A DNA stretch of 64,000 nucleotides from CAVQCA01 sp963710815 (GTDB lineage: Bacteria > Pseudomonadota > Gammaproteobacteria > UBA9214): positions 1-64,000 of the forward strand of contig CAVQCA010000039.1 of assembly GCA_963710815.1 (NCBI GenBank). The letters are read 5' to 3'. The first letter of the stretch is position 1; every line of letters begins with the position of its first letter. The translations under genes were made by a program, and so were the position numbers. Below are positions 24,822-33,432 of this stretch, piece after piece. A model generated the notes under the pieces. It saw only the letters and a program-made list of their open reading frames with translations, was not told the origin of the DNA and did not search any database.

Positions 24822-27097
24822 GCGTGCCGCAGGCGCAACGCGAGCGCGCCCGGCAACTGCATGAACAGCTCCACGAACATAATTACCGCTACTACGTTCT
24901 CGACGATCCGGCCATCTCCGATGCCGAATACGACCGGCTACTGCGCGAACTGCAGGCACTCGAGGCCACCTGGCCGTCACTGGTAAGCCCGGATTCCCCC
25001 ACCCAGCGCGTCGGCGCGGCGCCGCTCAAGGCCTTCGGCGAGGTGCGTCATGACGTGCGCATGTTGTCGCTGGACAATGCATTTAGTGATCAAGAAGTAA
25101 TCGACTTTGATTCGCGGGTACGTTCTACGCTAATTGAACAGATTATTGATGACTGGTTAGATGACTGGTTTAAGGGAAATCCTATCGTCGGCAAAGAGGT
25201 CTCATACAAGAATGCGAGGGATTTGAGCGAAGAAATTGCGTTATATTTTGACGAGGGGGATATTCATGGCCTGGAGATATTGGCCAACAATTTCGCGCAA
25301 GAATTTACCAAATTAAAAGAGAAAGATATCTCTTCTTCTGAAAAAGGTTTCGAAGGAAAGTCCGGAAAGATTGGCGCGAAATTAAGGAGAGCAGTCAGAA
25401 ATACTCCGGAATTCCGAATAGTAATCAATTATGCCTGTGAGCCTAAACTCGACGGTGTTGCCGTCAGTCTGCTGTATGAAAACGGCGTGCTGGTGCGCGG
25501 TGCCACTCGGGGGGACGGCACGACGGGCGAAGACATTACGCAGAATGTGCGCACTATCGACAGTGTTCCGCTGCGGCTGGCGGGAGATGATATTCCCCCG
25601 GTACTTGAGGTGCGAGGCGAGGTGTATATCTCGCATGAAGGTTTCAGGAATCTGGTTTATCAAATGCTTGGACAGGGCCAGAAAGCCCCTGTTAACCCGC
25701 GCAACGCGGCCGCCGGCAGCCTGCGGCAACTCAACCCCAAAATTACCGCCGCCCGCCCGCTGGAGATGTACTGCTATGGTGTCGGGCGCGTGGACGGGAC
25801 ATTGCCGGACCGGCATAGCGAGATCCTCGCCCAACTGGCGGAGTGGCACTTGCGGGTGTATTCCGGAATCAGGCGGGTAAAGGGTCTCGAGGGCTGTGTT
25901 GATTATTACCGGGAGCTTGAGGCGCAGCGTGGCACGCTGCCGTTCGACATCGACGGCGTGGTGTTCAAGGTCGATCGACTTGATCAGCAGAAAATACTGG
26001 GGTTTGTCGCGCGTGCACCGCGTTGGGCGATCGCCCGCAAGTTTCCGGCTGAAGAGGAACAGACCCTGGTGACCGGCATCGACGTGCAGGTCGGGCGCAC
26101 CGGGGCGCTGACACCGGTAGCACGCCTGGAGCCGGTGTTTGTCGGCGGCGTGACCGTGACCAACGCGACCCTGCACAACGAGGCCGAGGTCCACCGCAAG
26201 GACGTGCGCGAAGGCGATACCGTCATCATCCGCCGCGCCGGGGATGTCATCCCCGAGGTGGTGCGCGTCATCCGTGAAAAACGCAGCGAGGGTGCGAGCC
26301 CCTTCAGGATGCCGACCACCTGCCCGGTATGCGGCTCGGCGGTGGAGCGCGTCGAGGGCGAGGCGGTAGCCCGCTGCACGGGCGGGCTGTACTGTCCGGC
26401 GCAGCGCAAGGAGGCCATCAAGCACTTCGCCTCGCGGCGCGCCATGGACATCGACGGCCTCGGCGACAAGCTGATCGACCAGCTCGTGGAGAAACAACTC
26501 ATCGACAATGTCAGCGACCTGTATCGGCTGACAGTGGAGCAGCTTGCCGGGCTGGAGCGCATGGCGGAGAAATCCGCGACCAATCTCGTGCAGGCGCTGG
26601 AAAAGAGCAAGGACACCACCCTGGAACGCTTCATCTACTCCCTCGGCATCCGCGAGGTAGGGGAAGCCACGGCACAGGTTCTCGCCCGGGAGTTCGGGGA
26701 ACTGGAGCCGCTAATCCAGGCCGATGTCGACGCCCTGCAGGCGGTGCGCGACGTGGGTCCCGTGGTGGCGCAGCACATCGTTGGCTTCTTCGCCGAGCCG
26801 CATAACCTTGATGTGATCCACAAGCTGCGTGCTGCCGACGTACACTGGCCAGCGGTCACCAAACCGAAAAAGCAACCGCTGGACGGCAAGACCTTTGTGA
26901 TTACCGGCACCCTGTCCATGCCGCGCAACGAATTGAAGGATCGGCTGCAGGCGGCCGGTGCGACGGTGTCCAGCAGCGTCTCGAAGAAAACCGACTATGT
27001 CGTGGCCGGCGAGAAGCCGGGCTCAAAGTTCGACAAGGCGCTCGACCTGGATATCGAGATCCTGGACGAAGCTGCCTGTCTTGCGATGCTTGCCTGA
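24818..27097 (+). CDS. ligA: NAD-dependent DNA ligase LigA with an extra internal segment
   Basis: This enzyme seals nicks using NAD+. Order: Ia domain (HNYRYYVLDDPAISDAEYDR); adenylation domain with catalytic Lys210 in CEPKLDGVAVSLLYENG; TRGDGTTGEDITQNVRTI; FDIDGVVFKVDRLDQQ; OB fold (GRTGALTPVARLEPV); Cys4 zinc finger (CPVCGS and CTGGLYCP); HhH repeats; and a C-terminal BRCT domain (GKTFVITGTLSMPRNELKDR). It has 759 residues against 671 in E. coli. The excess is one block, about residues 106-203, inserted just before the catalytic Lys (normally near 115). That block is AT-rich (see the entry at 25132-25430). The rest is family-standard and all catalytic motifs are present, so the enzyme is probably active. 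Confidence 0.93.
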   Translation: MSVPQAQRERARQLHEQLHEHNYRYYVLDDPAISDAEYDRLLRELQALEATWPSLVSPDSPTQRVGAAPLKAFGEVRHDVRMLSLDNAFSDQEVIDFDSRVRSTLIEQIIDDWLDDWFKGNPIVGKEVSYKNARDLSEEIALYFDEGDIHGLEILANNFAQEFTKLKEKDISSSEKGFEGKSGKIGAKLRRAVRNTPEFRIVINYACEPKLDGVAVSLLYENGVLVRGATRGDGTTGEDITQNVRTIDSVPLRLAGDDIPPVLEVRGEVYISHEGFRNLVYQMLGQGQKAPVNPRNAAAGSLRQLNPKITAARPLEMYCYGVGRVDGTLPDRHSEILAQLAEWHLRVYSGIRRVKGLEGCVDYYRELEAQRGTLPFDIDGVVFKVDRLDQQKILGFVARAPRWAIARKFPAEEEQTLVTGIDVQVGRTGALTPVARLEPVFVGGVTVTNATLHNEAEVHRKDVREGDTVIIRRAGDVIPEVVRVIREKRSEGASPFRMPTTCPVCGSAVERVEGEAVARCTGGLYCPAQRKEAIKHFASRRAMDIDGLGDKLIDQLVEKQLIDNVSDLYRLTVEQLAGLERMAEKSATNLVQALEKSKDTTLERFIYSLGIREVGEATAQVLAREFGELEPLIQADVDALQAVRDVGPVVAQHIVGFFAEPHNLDVIHKLRAADVHWPAVTKPKKQPLDGKTFVITGTLSMPRNELKDRLQAAGATVSSSVSKKTDYVVAGEKPGSKFDKALDLDIEILDEAACLAMLA
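25132..25430 (+). other. AT-rich insertion inside ligA (residues about 106-203)
   Basis: The segment encodes an acidic-then-basic stretch: LIEQIIDDWLDDWFKGNPIV, SYKNARDLSEEIALYFDEGD, EILANNFAQEFTKLKEKDIS and KSGKIGAKLRRAVRNTPEFR. The start of this last piece is Lys/Gly-rich. A hand count over 25081-25440 gives about 40% G+C (144 of 360), far below the surrounding gene. It keeps the reading frame exactly and separates the end of the first adenylation-domain helix from the KLDG motif. I recognise no domain. The composition suggests acquired DNA. Confidence 0.75.
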
Positions 27098-27160
27098 TGT
27101 TGGAGTCGTTTCGATAATTATTCTTCAACCTTATGATAATGGAACGTATGCACGGGGAAT

Positions 27161-27231
27161 AATGGGGACAATCTGGTTTACCGCCCGTGCCAGCAGAGTG
27201 CGGATGGGCATCGAAAAACCAGAATGTCCCC
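27161..27231. repeat. Family D inverted repeat (D2)
   Basis: GGGGACAATCTGGTTT (27164-27179) and AAAACCAGAATGTCCCC (27215-27231) are near-complementary arms around a loop of about 35 bases, related to D1 at 10503-10575. It lies between ligA and the rhodanese gene. Confidence 0.65.
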
Positions 27232-27296
27232 TTTTTACTCTACATCGGCCGTAATGCTGTTATTCACGCCGCGGGCGGCTAAGATGTGACTGACGG

Positions 27297-27342
27297 GTTT
27301 GCAATTTCATGGCAAACTTAATTATTCATATTAATATATGAA
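27297..27342 (+). promoter_or_regulatory. AT-rich leader with two dyads, upstream of rhodanese gene
   Basis: GTTTGC (27297-27302) pairs with GCAAAC (27312-27317), and TTCATAT (27325-27331) pairs with ATATGAA (27336-27342). The DNA from about 27300 to 27375 is strongly AT-rich, unlike its surroundings, and directly precedes the first gene of the rhodanese/GGDEF-EAL group. A promoter with operator sites is likely; individual -35/-10 boxes are not clear. Confidence 0.4.
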
Positions 27343-27351
27343 CATAAAAGT

Positions 27352-27810
27352 ATGTATATAATAAAAAAAATAAATATGGCCTATCTGGGTGTGTTGATTG
27401 TGGCGGCAGCCTTGCCGGGTGTCTCGTCGCGTGCGGCGGACGGATACGCCAGTCCTGCGGTCATTCCCGGGGCGGTCATCATCGATGCCGAGCAGTTGAT
27501 CACGTTGGTGGAGCACCACCCGGACGTCGTTCTGATCGACGCCCGCGTCAGGGAGGATCGCGCTGACGGTTATATCGAGGGTTCGGTGAATCTCGTCGAT
27601 GTCAGGACCGACTGTGATTCGCTCGCCAGGCTGCTGAGTGGACCTGCGACGCCGGTTGTATTCTATTGCAATGGCGTCGCCTGCGACCGAAGTACGCATG
27701 CGGTGAGAATCGCGCTCGCCTGCGGATATCGCGAGGTGTACTGGTTCAGGGGCGGGGTCGAGGAATGGCGGGCGAAGCACTATCCGCTTATCGAGGACGT
27801 CTCCCAATGA
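27352..27810 (+). CDS. Periplasmic rhodanese-like protein
   Basis: A 152-residue protein with a hydrophobic N-terminus (AYLGVLIVAAALPGVSSRA), probably a cleaved signal peptide, then a rhodanese domain. VVLIDARVREDRADGYIEGS is followed by the active-site loop VVFYCNGVACDRSTHAVRIA and VYWFRGGVEEWRA. The loop has Cys-Asn-Gly-x2-Cys rather than the plain C-x4-R loop. This variant occurs in periplasmic sulfur-carrier-type rhodaneses. The second ATG at 27376 is an alternative start. The GGDEF/EAL gene begins 7 bases after its stop, so they share a transcript. Confidence 0.82.
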   Translation: MYIIKKINMAYLGVLIVAAALPGVSSRAADGYASPAVIPGAVIIDAEQLITLVEHHPDVVLIDARVREDRADGYIEGSVNLVDVRTDCDSLARLLSGPATPVVFYCNGVACDRSTHAVRIALACGYREVYWFRGGVEEWRAKHYPLIEDVSQ

Positions 27811-27816
27811 GGTCTG

Positions 27817-30138
27817 ATGAAGCGATTTAACATCAATCTGCTCACCGGCCTCGTTCTCAGTATCGTATTGCTGGGTATCGTCAGCGCGGTGGCGTTACTG
27901 ATCACGACGCGCATCTATACTGATCTGACGTTTGATTTTGAACGAGAGTACCTGAACCGGCTGGTGGCCATCAAGACCTCGGATCTCCTGGCGCAGCTCG
28001 AGCACAATACCTTCCAGCTGGGACTCAGGATCCAGGCGAGCGAGGAGTTCAGGGCCGCACTGGCGGTGAATGACCCTGCCATACTGTCGGCGCAACTCAA
28101 GGAACAGTTCAAACAGGGTCTGGTCACGGCGAATGTCGTCCCGGCAGTGGGCATCTATGCCTTCGATCTGGATTTTCGGCTGCTGGGTTCGGCATTGCGT
28201 CATGTGGATGACGCTGGTGGGGCCTCCGTCCTGTGCCCGGACCTTGCGAACAGGGCTCGCCTCAGAGAGGGGCCGAGGCGACTCCAGCCGGCGGCGGAGA
28301 TCTGCCTGTCCGGCAACCGTACCTACCAGGCCGTGATCATTCCGGTCGGCGGGCTCAACCCGAGCGGCTATCTTCAGGTGGTATCCAATCCCGTGCCCGC
28401 GCTGTACCGCCTCGACAAGGTCCTGAACATGCCCATCAGGATCGAACTTGCCGACGGGACCGGGCTTTACGCGACGCCGGGCTGGGGGGAAAGTCCAAAG
28501 GCAAGCACCGTGGTCTCCGACTTCACGCTGCGGGCCGACGACTCGCGCCCGGCGGTCATGATCAGGGCCGCCAGGAATGCCGATGCGTTGGTGAGTCGGC
28601 TTGACCAGACCAATACGCGGCTTATTGCCGTCGTTATCGCCATCATCCTGGTTACCGTCGCGACGGCGCTCTGGTTTGTAAAGTACTCGGTGTTCAAACC
28701 GCTGCGGGAACTGAGCAACCGGCTCCGGGGCGGCCGCACGGGGAGAAGCAATACGGCCACGGCATTACCGGCGGCGGTTGCACCCGACGCGCCGGTCAGC
28801 TTCCGCGCCCTCGGAGATCTCTATGAGGCCTTGCGGGATATGGCGATACGTGACCCGTTGACCGGTATCTACAACCGGGCGCTGCTGGAAGACCGCCTGA
28901 AACTGGCGATAGCCGAACACCGCAGGACACCCACCATCACCGCCATTATGATGGTCGACCTGGTGCGCTTCAAGTATGTGAACGACTTGCTGGGTCATCA
29001 TATCGGCGACCAGCTGCTCAAGCAGGTCGTTCACCGCATGGCCGACGTATTGCGCGAGTCCGATACCCTGGCGCGCCTGGGGGGGGATGAATTCGCCATA
29101 ATCCTGCCGTCCACAGACGGCGCGCAGGCGATCCAGGTGGCGCAGAAGATCCTTCACGCCATGGAGCCGCAATTCGAGGTGGAGACGCATAAACTCTCCG
29201 CTTCGGTGTCGATCGGTATCGCCCTGATGCCCCATCATGGCGAGGAGGTCGACGCCCTGCTGCGTCATGCCGATTACGCGATGTATGCGGCGAAAAAGTC
29301 GCAATCCGGTTATGCGATTTACGATCCGAATACCACGGAAGAAGCCGCCATGGCCAAGAGAGCGCTCGACGGGATGCTGAATGAGGATATCGAGCGCAAT
29401 GATCTGTTCCTCGAATACCAGCCCGTGCTCGATTTCCGTACCGGACAGGTCTACTACCTCGAGGCACTGGTGCGCTGGCGGCAGTCCGATGGCCGGGTCC
29501 TGCTGCCCGAGACCTTTATCCGCGTGGCCGAGCAGAGCGGGTTGATCCGTCTGCTCTCCGAATGGATCATCAACACGGCCTGCCGGGAACTGGTCCGGCT
29601 GCAACGGGTCGATCCCGGGCTGCGCGTCGGCATCAATCTGTCGATGCACAACCTGCACGACTACAACCTCAAGGCGGTGATCACCCGGGCACTGGAACGC
29701 AACCTGCTCGGCACGCGCTCCCTGTTGATCGAGATCACGGAAACCGGGGTGATGCTCGATCCGAACCAGGTCATTGAAATTCTCCATCAGCTCAGTTCCA
29801 TGGGCCTGACGCTGTCGATCGATGATTTCGGCACCGGCCATTCCTCTCTCGTATACCTCAAGCGCCTGCCGGTGCATACGCTCAAGGTCGACAAGTCGTT
29901 CGTGATTGATATGGATACCGATGACGACAACGCCTCGATCGTCCACGCGACCATCGATCTTGCCCATAACATGGGCCTCACCGTGACGGCCGAGGGCGTA
30001 GAGACCCGGGCGGTGTACGATTCACTGAAGGCCATGGGCTGTGATTACTACCAGGGCTACTATGCTGGAGAACCCATGGAGAGTGCCGTTATCATTGACT
30101 GGCTGAATAAACTCCGCCTGACCCGGTCAGGCCGGTAA
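27817..30138 (+). CDS. Membrane GGDEF-EAL cyclic-di-GMP enzyme
   Basis: A 773-residue protein. It has a transmembrane helix at about residues 9-31, a periplasmic sensor region (about 32-265, Cache-like by position), a second transmembrane helix (IAVVIAIILVTVATALWFVK) and a short HAMP-like linker. The GGDEF domain is intact (RDPLTGIYNRALLEDRLKLA, LARLGGDEFAIILPS). The EAL domain has YLEALVRWRQSDGRVLLPE, LLIEITETGVMLD, DDFGTGHSSLVYLKRL, LKVDKSF and TAEGVETRAVYDSLKAMGCD, so metal and catalytic residues are present. It may make or degrade cyclic di-GMP, with balance set by a periplasmic signal. Upstream is a periplasmic rhodanese gene; downstream a small lipoprotein and ParA-like ATPase. Confidence 0.9.
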   Translation: MKRFNINLLTGLVLSIVLLGIVSAVALLITTRIYTDLTFDFEREYLNRLVAIKTSDLLAQLEHNTFQLGLRIQASEEFRAALAVNDPAILSAQLKEQFKQGLVTANVVPAVGIYAFDLDFRLLGSALRHVDDAGGASVLCPDLANRARLREGPRRLQPAAEICLSGNRTYQAVIIPVGGLNPSGYLQVVSNPVPALYRLDKVLNMPIRIELADGTGLYATPGWGESPKASTVVSDFTLRADDSRPAVMIRAARNADALVSRLDQTNTRLIAVVIAIILVTVATALWFVKYSVFKPLRELSNRLRGGRTGRSNTATALPAAVAPDAPVSFRALGDLYEALRDMAIRDPLTGIYNRALLEDRLKLAIAEHRRTPTITAIMMVDLVRFKYVNDLLGHHIGDQLLKQVVHRMADVLRESDTLARLGGDEFAIILPSTDGAQAIQVAQKILHAMEPQFEVETHKLSASVSIGIALMPHHGEEVDALLRHADYAMYAAKKSQSGYAIYDPNTTEEAAMAKRALDGMLNEDIERNDLFLEYQPVLDFRTGQVYYLEALVRWRQSDGRVLLPETFIRVAEQSGLIRLLSEWIINTACRELVRLQRVDPGLRVGINLSMHNLHDYNLKAVITRALERNLLGTRSLLIEITETGVMLDPNQVIEILHQLSSMGLTLSIDDFGTGHSSLVYLKRLPVHTLKVDKSFVIDMDTDDDNASIVHATIDLAHNMGLTVTAEGVETRAVYDSLKAMGCDYYQGYYAGEPMESAVIIDWLNKLRLTRSGR

Positions 30139-30156
30139 GGGGTCGAGGAGAACGTG

Positions 30157-30375
30157 ATGAACGGGAAAGTAGTCATGGTGTTTTGCACGGTGCTTTTGCT
30201 GTCGTCCTGCGGTGACGGCGGCGGCTCAGCCGACAGCGGTGACGCGGCGCGCACGGGAGGTGATCATGTGTGGAAATCGCAAACCGACATGATCGACAAG
30301 GCGAAGGGTATCGAGGACACGGTCATGGATCAAAGCGCCAAACAGCGACAGGCGATCGATGACCAGGCGCGTTGA
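30157..30375 (+). CDS. Small lipoprotein, 72 residues
   Basis: MNGKVVMVFCTVLLLSSCGD is a lipoprotein signal with lipobox LLSSC. The mature part is a short Gly/Ser/Asp linker and one amphipathic helix (QTDMIDKAKGIEDTVMDQSA). CGAGGAG precedes the start; a GTG at 30154 is an alternative. The helix suggests a coiled-coil tether. The function is unknown, but its place inside the GGDEF-EAL/ParA group suggests a partner there. Confidence 0.6.
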   Translation: MNGKVVMVFCTVLLLSSCGDGGGSADSGDAARTGGDHVWKSQTDMIDKAKGIEDTVMDQSAKQRQAIDDQAR

Positions 30376-30416
30376 GTCGGCACCCTGGCCCGGTCGTTTG
30401 TCAGCCGCGCGGTGAC

Positions 30417-31919
30417 ATGAACGAAATTATCACCATTACGAGTGGCCTCGACCAGATCGGTAAAACCCATCTGGGGATCAATATCGCCCTGGAACTTACC
30501 AGAATTGGACACGGCGTCGCCTATTACCACGAAGGCGGCGACATGGGCTCCCTCAGTCACCTGGTGCAACTGCGCCGGCGTTCTATACCCGGCGCTCAGG
30601 ACAGAACAACCGGCGTCGCCTGTCATGGATATCAGGGAGTCGACGTCATCAGCTCCCGTATTCCACTCTCGCGCTGGAATGCGCTGCAGCGGGAGGAGCT
30701 TGACTCACTGCTGTCCGCGCACGAGGTCTGGTCCGACTATGATGATCTGGTGATCGACACCTCCGGCATGTCGCCGCGCTCGGTCATCGCCTGTTGCAGG
30801 ACGTCAGGTCTCGTGCTGCTGGTGGTGACTCCCGATCAGCGGTCACAGGCCGGGGCGTTTGCCCTGTTGAAAATCCTGCGCCTCAATGCCTGCGACACCC
30901 CGGTGCGGCTGATCGTCAACAGGGTGGAGAATGACGGGCAGGCCGCTTCGATTCATACCCTGTTCGCAGATAAGGCGCGGCGATATCTGGACCTGGAGGT
31001 TCCCCTGCTCGCGGCGGTAGACAGCGATGAACACGTGCATTTCGCCTCGCGTCACAGGCAGGCCTTCACCTCGATGTTCCCCGAGGCGCCGGTGTCCACG
31101 TGCATCGTCGGACTGGTTGAGCAGTTGCTGAAGGGTCGGGAGGTTGCGTCGGATCATTCGGGGCTGCCAGGCTTCTGGCGGGAACTCGCCAGGGGCATGC
31201 GGCTGGACATTTGTCTGCCCGGCGATACGACCCTGGCAAACTACGAGACGCCGGATGAGCCGGGCCAGGGCGAGGCGGCGCAGGCGGGCAGTGATGATAA
31301 TCAGTGCCAGTCGACCCTGCTGCGCTTCGAGGGACCCCTCGCAGGTCTGGGCAGCGTGATGGAGACATTTTCGGGCGTTATCCATTCCCTCGCCGATGAC
31401 ATGCAGGCATTTCACGACCGGCTGGAGGATGTGCGCAGTGATTCCTACCAGAGCAGGGAATGGTCCGAACCGGATTCCGCCGTACTTGAAGTGACGCTGG
31501 CGGCCATCCTGGACACATTGCGGCAATATGTCAGCCGACGCCAGCAGGTGTGTTTTCAGGTTGAGGAAGACCCGGTCGACGGGGAGGAGGCCGACTGGCT
31601 GGCGGCGGGTTATTACATCAAGTACGTGCTCGCCATGCCGCCGGTGCAGGTTGATATCATCAACACCGTGAGACGGGAGATGGAACGGATTCCGGGCCTG
31701 CGACTCAGCAAGGGCCAGGATGGCGAGTGTATCTGCGAGGCGATCTCGCAAGCGCGTGATGCCTGTCTCGGCGTGATCCACACACCGCAGGGTGAAATCC
31801 GGATCAACTACTGGCACCGGCCGGACCGGCGCAAGAGTCTGCGACTGCGGGAACCGGCCAAGGAGGTTCCCTCCGGCAGGGGTCGTGACCGGCCGCCAGC
31901 ACACAAGCTGCTGCACTGA
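30417..31919 (+). CDS. ParA/MinD-like ATPase with altered P-loop
   Basis: A 500-residue protein. The N-terminal 270 residues are MinD/ParA-like: MNEIITITSGLDQIGKTHLG (P-loop), DDLVIDTSGMSPRSVIACCR (Walker B/switch) and VRLIVNRVENDGQA. The deviant Walker A Lys of KGGxGKT is Leu11 and the two Gly are Asp-Gln, while G10-x4-G15-K16-T17 still satisfies a classical P-loop. The signature Lys that makes ParA/MinD dimers is therefore missing. The C-terminal 230 residues (FEGPLAGLGSVMETFSGVIH, ADWLAAGYYIKYVLAMPPVQ) match no family I know. The start at 30417 is chosen at the ATPase homology; its ribosome-binding site is weak. Probably co-transcribed with the GGDEF-EAL gene. Confidence 0.7.
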   Translation: MNEIITITSGLDQIGKTHLGINIALELTRIGHGVAYYHEGGDMGSLSHLVQLRRRSIPGAQDRTTGVACHGYQGVDVISSRIPLSRWNALQREELDSLLSAHEVWSDYDDLVIDTSGMSPRSVIACCRTSGLVLLVVTPDQRSQAGAFALLKILRLNACDTPVRLIVNRVENDGQAASIHTLFADKARRYLDLEVPLLAAVDSDEHVHFASRHRQAFTSMFPEAPVSTCIVGLVEQLLKGREVASDHSGLPGFWRELARGMRLDICLPGDTTLANYETPDEPGQGEAAQAGSDDNQCQSTLLRFEGPLAGLGSVMETFSGVIHSLADDMQAFHDRLEDVRSDSYQSREWSEPDSAVLEVTLAAILDTLRQYVSRRQQVCFQVEEDPVDGEEADWLAAGYYIKYVLAMPPVQVDIINTVRREMERIPGLRLSKGQDGECICEAISQARDACLGVIHTPQGEIRINYWHRPDRRKSLRLREPAKEVPSGRGRDRPPAHKLLH

Positions 31920-31979
31920 AACGGCCGCGCCAGCGGGAAAACCGGGTGATCACGTCGCCGCGACCACCCGTCCAGCGGG

Positions 31980-32819
31980 TTATTTGTCGCTGATCTCGAT
32001 TTTCGCCTTTTCCCGGATTTGCTTGATGTGTTGCTGCAGCTCCTGGTTTGCCACCAGCACCTTCAGACGATCCTTGATGTCGTCAAATGCCGGCGGGGTG
32101 CTTTGCCGCGTGTCCTCGAGCAGGATGACGTGCCACCCGTACTCGGTTTGCACCGGCTCTTTGGTATAACTGCCCTTTTTCAACCCGGCGACGGCATCGG
32201 CGAATGGCTGTACCATCTGGGCGGTGGAAAACCAGCCGAGGCTGCCGCCGTCCGGCGCCGAGGTGTCGGTTGATTTCTCCTTGGCCAGGGTGGCAAAGTC
32301 GGCGCCGTTGTCGAGCTTGTGAATGATCTCTTCGGCTTCTTCCCTGGTCTTGACGAGAATGTGACTGGCATTGTACTCGGTCGTGGGTTTTCCGATCCCC
32401 TTGTCATAGAGCTCTTTGACCTGTGCATCGGTGACGGGGTGCTTCTTTATGAACTCCCTGATGGCGGCTCCGGCGAGCAGGGTGCGCGTCTGCTGGTTAA
32501 GGGTGGCGATCACGACCGGGGTGTTTTCGAGCCCCTCGCTGATGGCCTCCTGCCGCATCAGTTCCAGGCTGATTAGTTCATTGAGGATGGCCTGGTCATC
32601 GGCCTTTTCCCCTTGCTTTCCGTTCGCGTTGCGTTGCGCGGCATAGAGTTCGACCACCGATTTCATGATGGGCGCGCCGTTGACCGTGGCAACCACCGGA
32701 CCCTCGGGTTCCGGGGTGGCGGCCGCCTTCCCGGCCTGGTGGGGAGTCTGCGACTGGTTGCAGCCAGCAACCAGCGCGATCAGCGCTACCGGCAGGAGCG
32801 GATAAATGGGATTCTTCAT
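31980..32819 (-). CDS. Parvulin-type peptidyl-prolyl isomerase lipoprotein
   Basis: A 279-residue protein with lipoprotein signal LIALVAGC, a SurA-like N-terminal helical region (ATVNGAPIMKSVVELYAAQR, ELISLELMRQEAISEG) and a PpiC/parvulin domain: YNASHILVKTREEAEEIIHK, GADFATLAKEKSTD, GGSLGWFSTAQMVQPFADAV and TEYGWHVILLEDTR. It folds or chaperones exported proteins at the periplasmic face. It is last in the minus-strand group yciB, yciI, bolA-type gene. Confidence 0.88.
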   Translation of the reverse strand: MKNPIYPLLPVALIALVAGCNQSQTPHQAGKAAATPEPEGPVVATVNGAPIMKSVVELYAAQRNANGKQGEKADDQAILNELISLELMRQEAISEGLENTPVVIATLNQQTRTLLAGAAIREFIKKHPVTDAQVKELYDKGIGKPTTEYNASHILVKTREEAEEIIHKLDNGADFATLAKEKSTDTSAPDGGSLGWFSTAQMVQPFADAVAGLKKGSYTKEPVQTEYGWHVILLEDTRQSTPPAFDDIKDRLKVLVANQELQQHIKQIREKAKIEISDK

Positions 32820-32825
32820 GATTCG

Positions 32826-33125
32826 TTACCTTGTGGTTGGATTGGGACTGGAGGCTTCCTGCGGCGTTTTCGCCTGGATGCTGAGGGCGTGGATTTCCGT
32901 ATGCAGCATGTCACCGACGGCGTCATAGGTCAGGCGATGGCGCTGAATCGGACTCTTGTCCTGAAATGCCGCGGAGACGATGTGGACGATATAGTGTCCT
33001 CCGCCGCTCGCCGCCCCGGCATGGCCGGCGTGGCGTGCGCTCTCATCGATAATCTCCAGCGACGTCGGCTGCAATGCCTGCGTAAGTCGTTCGCGGATCT
33101 TCGCGAGACGTTCATCATTCATCAT
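32826..33125 (-). CDS. BolA-family protein
   Basis: 99 residues: ERLAKIRERLTQALQPTSLE, a HAGHAG loop, GGGHYIVHIVSAAFQDKSPI, QRHRLTYDAVGDMLHTEIHA, LSIQAKTP. This is the BolA fold, which binds [2Fe-2S] clusters with monothiol glutaredoxins and affects envelope and morphology genes. Whether it is BolA or IbaG type is not settled here. It overlaps the yciI stop by four bases (33122-33125). Confidence 0.85.
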   Translation of the reverse strand: MMNDERLAKIRERLTQALQPTSLEIIDESARHAGHAGAASGGGHYIVHIVSAAFQDKSPIQRHRLTYDAVGDMLHTEIHALSIQAKTPQEASSPNPTTR

Positions 33126-33421
33126 GGCAGCACCTTTTTAAAGGGTTTAACGATGACGTTCGAGTAAATGCCCGCGGCCGCGTAGGGATCGGCATCCGCC
33201 CAGGCGCGGGCAGCCTCGAGGGATGGAAACTCGGCAACCACCAGGCTGCCGGTAAAACCCGCCTCGCCCGGGTTTTCGCTGTCGATGGCCGGGTGCGGGC
33301 CGGCGAGTACCAGCCGCGCATCGCTCTTCAGAGCCTCGAGACGGACCAGGTGGGCGGGACGCGCCTGCAGGCGTTTATCGAGACTGCCGGGGATGTCCTG
33401 GCTGATGATCGCGTAGAGCAT
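33122..33421 (-). CDS. yciI: YciI family protein
   Basis: 99 residues: MLYAIISQDIPGSLDKRLQA, RPAHLVRLEALKSDARLVLA, GPHPAID, FPSLEAARAWADADPYAAAG, IYSNVIVKPFKKVLP. This matches the ferredoxin-like YciI family (conserved His-Asp pair, R-x2-HL), whose enzymatic role is unknown. The ATG at 33421 starts the conserved region. It lies between yciB and the bolA-type gene as in many gammaproteobacteria. Confidence 0.88.
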   Translation of the reverse strand: MLYAIISQDIPGSLDKRLQARPAHLVRLEALKSDARLVLAGPHPAIDSENPGEAGFTGSLVVAEFPSLEAARAWADADPYAAAGIYSNVIVKPFKKVLP

Positions 33422-33432
33422 GTCCGCTTCCG

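Noticed and set aside
25132..25430. LigA insertion as an intein or intron
   Set aside because: About 90 residues is too short for an intein, there is no N-terminal Cys/Ser with splicing blocks or C-terminal His-Asn, and the frame runs through without intron features.
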